DNA from: Micromonospora sp. NBC_01740
Lineage (GTDB): Bacteria; Actinomycetota; Actinomycetes; Mycobacteriales; Micromonosporaceae
Assembly: GCF_035920365.1 (NCBI RefSeq)
Contig: NZ_CP109150.1
Location: 2,108,001 to 2,172,000 of the forward strand
Direction: 5' to 3'
DNA length: 64,000 nt
Positions 59,824-64,000 of the stretch are shown here, one piece after another; position 1 is the first letter of the stretch, and every line of letters begins with the position of its first letter. Under the pieces are notes generated by a model that was given only the letters and a program-made list of their open reading frames with translations, did not search any database and was not told where the DNA came from. Made by a program: the position numbers and the translations under genes.

Positions 59824-59841
59824 GACCTTAGTCTAAAGGTC
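59824..59841. promoter_or_regulatory. Palindrome upstream of ridA
   Basis: GACCTT-AGTCTA-AAGGTC, a perfect 6-bp inverted repeat, 45 nt upstream of the ridA start in the 180-bp gap after the AraC gene. Probable operator of an unknown regulator. Confidence 0.4.
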
Positions 59842-59960
59842 GTCCCGGGGGACCGAATCCCGGACGGACCGGAACCGCGTCTCGCCCGGGTGTCTTCTGG
59901 TACCCGGATCGGGGTCCGACCCAACCTTTCCGGGGGGTGTCTTCGGCGTGGGAACGTCAG

Positions 59961-60812
59961 CTACGGGCGGGAGGCCCCTCCGGGCTCGTCGGCGGTGTGC
60001 CTCATCGCGGCGGCGCGGCCCGGCGTGTAGCCGTACTCCCGGGCGAAGGCGGCGATGAAGGCGGACGGGCTGGCGTAGCCGATGCGGTGGGCGACCTCCC
60101 CGACGGGCCGGGTCTCCAGCAGCGCCAGCGAGGCACGCAGGCGCAGCTTCGTCCGCCACTGCGAGTACGACATGCCGAACTCGCGGGTGAAGTCGCGTTG
60201 CAGGGTCTTGACGCTGACGTGCAGGCGTTCGGCCCACTCGGCGAGGCCGGTGGTGTCACCGGGGTCGTGTGCCAGCGCCATGGCGACCGTCACCGCGACG
60301 CCGGGCCGGCCGGCCTGCCGGTCGTCGGCCGGGTGGGACGGGACGCCGATGCCGGCCATGATGCGGCCGCGGGCCTCGGGGGCGTCCCGCTCGTCGTACC
60401 CGGGGTCGGTGAGCGCGAGGACGAGCCGTGCCGCCTCGGCGTCGATGGCGGCGACGCCGGCCCGCAGCCCGTCGAGGGCGGCGGGCACCTCGCGCAGGCA
60501 GATCCGGTAGACGGTCTGCCGGTCCGCCGCCTGCACCTCGTGGGTCACCGCCCGGTGGGCCCAGAACACCTCGTCGGGGCCGATGAAGCTGGTGTGCCGG
60601 CCGTGCCGGGCGGAGAGCAGGCCGTCGGGCGACCAGTAGAGCTGGTGCAGGAAGTCCTGCCGGTTCTCGCCGAACGCCAGGCGGGTCACCGAGCGGTATC
60701 TCAGGACGAGGATGCCGTCGGGTTGGCCGAGGCCGTAGCCGAACTCCTCGCAGCTGACGGGATCCGCCGCGAGGGACTCCGTGACGGTGACGCTCTGACC
60801 TCTCCCCGACAT
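59961..60812 (-). CDS. AraC family transcriptional regulator (siderophore locus)
   Basis: About 283 residues. N-terminal cupin-like sensor (YRSVTRLAFGENRQDFLHQL, HTSFIGPDEVFWAHRAVTHE), C-terminal double HTH: LAEWAERLHVSVKTLQRDFT, REFGMSYSQWRTKLRLRASL and EVAHRIGYASPSAFIAAFAR, EYGYTPGRAAA. I prefer ATG 60812 (GAGAGG 8 nt upstream) over ATG 60833. Divergent from the siderophore receptor gene across a 104-bp gap with an iron box, so it is probably iron-controlled and in turn activates uptake when its ligand (perhaps a ferric siderophore) is bound. Similar AraC proteins sit beside Fe-siderophore genes in other actinomycetes. Confidence 0.87.
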   Translation of the reverse strand: MSGRGQSVTVTESLAADPVSCEEFGYGLGQPDGILVLRYRSVTRLAFGENRQDFLHQLYWSPDGLLSARHGRHTSFIGPDEVFWAHRAVTHEVQAADRQTVYRICLREVPAALDGLRAGVAAIDAEAARLVLALTDPGYDERDAPEARGRIMAGIGVPSHPADDRQAGRPGVAVTVAMALAHDPGDTTGLAEWAERLHVSVKTLQRDFTREFGMSYSQWRTKLRLRASLALLETRPVGEVAHRIGYASPSAFIAAFAREYGYTPGRAAAMRHTADEPGGASRP

Positions 60813-60842
60813 GGGTTGACCTCTCGTCGACATCCCGGAACC

Positions 60843-60861
60843 TTTGGTAAGGCTAGCCTAA
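60843..60861. promoter_or_regulatory. Iron box (IdeR/DmdR1 operator)
   Basis: TTTGGTAAGGCTAGCCTAA matches the 19-bp consensus TTAGGTTAGGCTAACCTAA at 16 positions. It is 55 bp upstream of the receptor gene and 30 bp upstream of the AraC start, so it can control both. Confidence 0.8.
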
Positions 60862-60916
60862 GCTTTGCAGCCCAGCGGGGCTGCCACCCCCTTGCAGCCC
60901 CTCGAAGGATCAGTAG

Positions 60917-61918
60917 ATGTCCGTACGACAGCACTGGCGTCTGGCCGCCGCCGCCCTGGCGCTCGCCGTGGTCACCGGTTGCGGCTCCGACGGCGCCGAA
61001 TCCGCCGCGACGTCCGACGGCTCCGCCGGGACCCGCGTCTTCTCCGCCGACAACGGCGAGATCACCATCCCGGTCGACCCTGAGCGCGTCGTCGCCACCG
61101 GATACGCGGTGCCGGTCCTCATCGAGGCGGACGCCGCCCTGGTGGGGATCTCCACCTGGAAGCGCGGCCTGGCGATGATGACCGCGCAGGACCGGGCCAC
61201 CTACGACCGGCTGCCCAAGGTGGCCGGCGAGGCGGCCGCCGAGACCAACTACGAGGCCATCGCCGCCGCCAAGCCGGACCTCATCGTGATCGGCGTGCCG
61301 AAGCCCGTCCTCGGCGACATCGACATGAAGCGGCTCGAGAGCATCGCGCCCGTCGTGGCGATCGGCCCGACGGTCCCCGACGCCTGGCGCGAGCTGTCCC
61401 GCCGCCAGTCCGACGCCGCCGGGCGCACCACGCACTTCCAGGCGGCCAAGGACGCGTACGAGAAGAAGGCGGGGGAGCTGAAGGCCAAGTACGGCGACGC
61501 CCTCGCCAGCCTCAAGTTCGGGCACGTCGGCGCGTACGGCGACATCTCCAAGGGCACGTTCCACCGCGAGTTCGCCAAGTCGTGGGGCACCAACATCGCC
61601 CAGGACGTGGGCGTGACCTACTACGGCGAGGTCAAGGAGAAGGGCGGGGGCGGGCTCGAAGTCACCGAGTACCCGGCGATCGAGGAACTGCCGGAGAGCC
61701 TCGGCGCGGCCGACGCGATCACGTACACGCTCCAGCCCGACGGCACCCCCGCCGAGGCGGTGAAGCAGGTGCTCGACTCCGCACTGTGGAAGAACCTGCC
61801 CGCGGTCAAGGCCGGCCGGGTGTTCCCGTTGCAGTACACGGAGGCGGCGACGTACGAGTCTGCCCTCAGGACCCTCGACTCCGTCGACAAGGCGTTCGCG
61901 CCGCTGCTCGCGTCATGA
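60917..61918 (+). CDS. Ferric-siderophore ABC transporter, substrate-binding lipoprotein
   Basis: 333 residues. Signal peptide with lipobox VVTGC (Cys22 lipidated), then a FecB/FepB-type two-lobe fold: GEITIPVDPERVVATGYAVP, ETNYEAIAAAKPDLIVIGVP, KRLESIAPVVAIGPTVPDAW, WKNLPAVKAGRVFPLQYTEA. It captures ferric siderophore outside the membrane and hands it to the FecCD permeases encoded downstream. ATG 60917 has GAAGGATC upstream. First gene of an operon under an iron box; overlaps the next gene by 4 nt. Confidence 0.92.
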   Translation: MSVRQHWRLAAAALALAVVTGCGSDGAESAATSDGSAGTRVFSADNGEITIPVDPERVVATGYAVPVLIEADAALVGISTWKRGLAMMTAQDRATYDRLPKVAGEAAAETNYEAIAAAKPDLIVIGVPKPVLGDIDMKRLESIAPVVAIGPTVPDAWRELSRRQSDAAGRTTHFQAAKDAYEKKAGELKAKYGDALASLKFGHVGAYGDISKGTFHREFAKSWGTNIAQDVGVTYYGEVKEKGGGGLEVTEYPAIEELPESLGAADAITYTLQPDGTPAEAVKQVLDSALWKNLPAVKAGRVFPLQYTEAATYESALRTLDSVDKAFAPLLAS

Positions 61919-62730
61919 CCGCCGACCGCCACGATCCGGCCGGCCGGGTCGCCGCCCACCACCGCGCCGGCAGCGGTACGGCCCGGATCGGCTACCCGAT
62001 CGGGGTGCGCGGCGTCCGGGTCGTCGCCCGGCGGCAGCTGACCCCGCGCATGCTGCGGCTGACCCTCGGCGGCCCGGCCCTCGCCGACTTCCACACCTAC
62101 CAGGCGGACGACCACGTCAAGATCGTCTTCCCCGACCCGGACGGCACCCGCCGCGACCCCGTCCCGGACGGCCGGGGCATGCTCGACTGGCCACGCCCGC
62201 TGCCGACCACCCGCAAGTACACGGTGCGCCGGTACGACCCCGCCACCAACGAACTCGACCTGGACTTCGTGCTGCACGACGGCGGCGTCGCCTCGACGTG
62301 GGCGGCCACGGCGGCCGTGGGCGACGAGGTGACGATCGCGGGCCCGCCCGGAGCGAAGGCGTTCCCGCACACCTACGACCACTACGTCCTCGCCGTCGAC
62401 GCCACCGCCCTGCCGGCCGTCGCGCGGTGGCTGGAGGAAGCGCCGGCCGACGTGTCGGCGCACCTGGTGGCCGAGGTCGACGACGCCGCCGAACGGGGCT
62501 ACCCGCTGGCGCCGCGCGACCGGGTGGCCGTGACGTGGCTGGTACGCGAGGGCACCGGGTCGACGCTGGCGGAGGAGGTGCGGTCGCTGCGCCTGCCGGC
62601 CGGGCGTACGTTCCTCTTCGCGGCCGGCGAGGCGACCGACATCAGGCCCCTGCGCGCCTGGAGCCGGGACCGCCTGGACTCGCTGATCACCGGGTACTGG
62701 AAACGCGGGATCGCCGGGCTTGAAGACTGA
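61915..62730 (+). CDS. Siderophore-interacting protein (FAD-dependent ferric reductase)
   Basis: 271 residues, ViuB/SIP family. RVVARRQLTPRMLRLTLGGP, DDHVKIVFPDPD, TTRKYTVRRYDPATNELDLD, FVLHDGGVASTWAATAAVGD (FAD-binding RxYTxR-type and HxxxxxASxWA motifs) and the C-terminal FLFAAGEATDIRPLRAW plus YWKRG, the usual SIP ending. It releases iron from ferric siderophore in the cytoplasm using NAD(P)H or ferredoxin. ATG 61915 overlaps the receptor stop; its own end overlaps the permease start by 11 nt. Confidence 0.92.
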   Translation: MTADRHDPAGRVAAHHRAGSGTARIGYPIGVRGVRVVARRQLTPRMLRLTLGGPALADFHTYQADDHVKIVFPDPDGTRRDPVPDGRGMLDWPRPLPTTRKYTVRRYDPATNELDLDFVLHDGGVASTWAATAAVGDEVTIAGPPGAKAFPHTYDHYVLAVDATALPAVARWLEEAPADVSAHLVAEVDDAAERGYPLAPRDRVAVTWLVREGTGSTLAEEVRSLRLPAGRTFLFAAGEATDIRPLRAWSRDRLDSLITGYWKRGIAGLED

Positions 62731-63709
62731 CCTGCCCCGACGGGCGACGCTCCTGCTCGTGTCCGCCGCGCTGCTCGTCGTCGCGGCGGGCACGAGCATG
62801 GCCGTGGGGGCGCGCCCCGTCGCGCCGGCCGAGGTGTGGCGGGCGCTCACCGACTTCGCGGGCACCACCGACCACCTCGTCGTACGCGACATCCGGCTGC
62901 CCCGCACGATCCTCGGCGTCTGCGTCGGCGCCGCCCTCGGCGCGGCCGGCGTGCTGATCCAGACCCTGACCCGCAACCCGCTGGCCGAGCCCGGGATCCT
63001 CGGCGTGACCGCCGGGGCCGGTTTCGCGATCAACCTGGGTGTCCTGGCGGGCGTCGCCGGGTCACAGGCCGGTCAGCTCGGCCTCGCGGTGGCCGGTGCC
63101 GTCGCCGCGGCGGTCGCGGTCCACGCCGTCGGGCGCTCCTCGCCGCTGCGGCTGGTCCTCGCCGGCGTCGCGCTGAGCTGGGTCCTGATGGGCGTCTCGC
63201 TCGGCCTGCGGCTGACCTTCCCCGACGTCTTCGACCGGTACCGGTTCTGGTCGGTGGGGGCGATGGCCGGCACCGAGCAGACCCCGTTGGTCCTGCCCGT
63301 GCTTGTGACCGTGGCCGGCCTGGTCGCCGCGATGGTCGCGGCCCGGCCGTTGAACGCGCTGGCGCTCGGCGAGCACGTCGCCCACGCGCTCGGCGCCCAC
63401 GTGACGCGGATCAGGGTCACCGTCCTGGTGCTCGTCACGCTGCTCACCGGAGTCGCCACGGCCGTCGCCGGGCCGATCGCGTTCGTCGGCCTCATGGTGC
63501 CGCACCTGGCGCGGCGGCTCGCCGTCGACTCGATTCCCTGGATCATGGCGTACTCGATGCTGCTCGGCCCGTTCCTGCTGCTCGCCGCCGACGTCGGGTC
63601 GCGGATCCTGCTGCCCACGGGCGAGGTGCCGGTGTCGATCGTCACGGCGTTCCTGGGCGGCCCGGTGCTGATCTGGGCCGTCCGTCGCTACGGCACGGCG
63701 GCGCTGTGA
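62720..63709 (+). CDS. FecCD-type siderophore ABC permease 1
   Basis: 329 residues, about ten transmembrane helices. DIRLPRTILGVCVGAALGAA, GVLIQTLTRNPLAEPGILGV, TAGAGFAINLGVLAG and GPIAFVGLMVPHLARRL are hallmark stretches of the FecCD/BtuC family. TTG 62720 is the only start that keeps the N-terminus (KTDLPRRATLLLVSAALLVV) and overlaps the SIP stop. Partner of the permease that follows. Confidence 0.92.
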   Translation: MKTDLPRRATLLLVSAALLVVAAGTSMAVGARPVAPAEVWRALTDFAGTTDHLVVRDIRLPRTILGVCVGAALGAAGVLIQTLTRNPLAEPGILGVTAGAGFAINLGVLAGVAGSQAGQLGLAVAGAVAAAVAVHAVGRSSPLRLVLAGVALSWVLMGVSLGLRLTFPDVFDRYRFWSVGAMAGTEQTPLVLPVLVTVAGLVAAMVAARPLNALALGEHVAHALGAHVTRIRVTVLVLVTLLTGVATAVAGPIAFVGLMVPHLARRLAVDSIPWIMAYSMLLGPFLLLAADVGSRILLPTGEVPVSIVTAFLGGPVLIWAVRRYGTAAL

Positions 63710-64000
63710 GCACGCTGACGCTGCGGGCTGGGCCGGTGATGGTCGAGGTCGAACGGCGTACCGCCGTCGTGACGTCGGCGCTCGTCGCGGTCGCCGCAGC
63801 CCTCGCCCTGCTGGGGCTCTGCCAGGGGCAGGACTGGGCCAGCCCGGCGGAGGTGCTCACCGCACTGACCCGGGGCGGCGAGTCCGCCTTCGTGATCCGG
63901 GAGTGGCGGCTGCCCCGGGTGGCCGCGGCGCTGGTCTTCGGCGCCTCCCTCGGGCTCGCCGGGGCGGTCTTCCAGAACCTGACCCGCAACGCGCTGGGCA
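63706..64000 (+). CDS. FecCD-type siderophore ABC permease 2 (3' part off window)
   Basis: First 98 codons only. EWRLPRVAAALVFGASLGLA, GAVFQNLTRNALG match the start of FecCD permeases. GTG 63706 overlaps the preceding stop by 4 nt. An ATPase gene is expected beyond the edge. Confidence 0.9.
   Translation, partial: MSTLTLRAGPVMVEVERRTAVVTSALVAVAAALALLGLCQGQDWASPAEVLTALTRGGESAFVIREWRLPRVAAALVFGASLGLAGAVFQNLTRNALG

Overview
The DNA is very GC-rich with G/C-biased third positions, GTG starts are frequent, and genes are packed into overlapping operons. Together with SARP, ECF sigma, Mrp and IdeR-type iron-box elements this points to a filamentous actinomycete, most likely Micromonospora or a close relative (inference; no database was searched).

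Left part (1-20250), mostly chromosomal. A minus-strand operon holds an ECF sigma factor, a zinc-finger anti-sigma protein, CopC and a CopD-CtaG fusion. Next come a YtcJ-type amidohydrolase, a degenerate PP2C-like membrane protein, and a complete mrpACDEFG Na+/H+ antiporter operon (MrpB fused to MrpA) behind a 9-bp-arm palindrome. These are followed by an ECF sigma/membrane anti-sigma-like pair, a decayed MmyB-type regulator beside an SDR, a divergent XRE-regulator/methionine-aminopeptidase pair, a DUF817 membrane protein and a Tat-exported M23 peptidase.

Middle part (20964-29770), a tRNA-linked junkyard island. tRNA-Arg(CCT) is followed by a broken tyrosine integrase that carries a precise internal inversion of about 121 bp. 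Then come a PD40 protein with its ECF sigma factor and an IS21 element with a 5-bp target duplication, sitting in a partially duplicated gene. A second, degenerate copy of the tRNA 3' end lies at 27878-27933 and looks like the other attachment site. Beyond it are an orphan CdiI-like immunity gene, a small secreted protein, an IS630 relic and a third tRNA-like fragment.

Right part (29910-59303), a biosynthetic gene cluster and the main find. Twenty-two minus-strand genes from 53711 to 29910 are nearly all overlapped or spaced by 13 nt or less and read as one transcription unit. They encode a free carrier protein, a C-A-T NRPS, a thioesterase, an SDR lacking its catalytic Ser, a ProA-like reductase, a second carrier protein and a TrpB-like enzyme lacking its catalytic Glu. 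They continue with a papain-fold BtrH-like acyltransferase fused to a carrier domain, an AMP-ligase, a type III PLP decarboxylase, a third carrier protein, two acyl-CoA-dehydrogenase-fold flavoproteins without the usual catalytic Glu, and an Sfp-type activator. The last group is a second BtrH-like protein, a stand-alone A domain, a C-T-TE NRPS, a BesD-family 2-oxoglutarate oxygenase with a hydroxylase-type HxD motif, an argininosuccinate synthase homologue, a formyltransferase, a VOC protein and a flavin reductase. Divergently transcribed are an MFS exporter, another A domain and a SARP regulator. An 11-bp-phased direct repeat in the shared promoter region is a likely SARP site. The logic combines NRPS assembly with butirosin-like carrier-protein chemistry on a basic amino acid. 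I do not recognise the product and consider it a candidate undescribed pathway.

Right edge (59384-64000). A RidA protein, an AraC regulator, and a siderophore uptake operon (lipoprotein receptor, siderophore-interacting reductase, two FecCD permeases, the last cut by the window) share a near-consensus iron box at 60843-60861.
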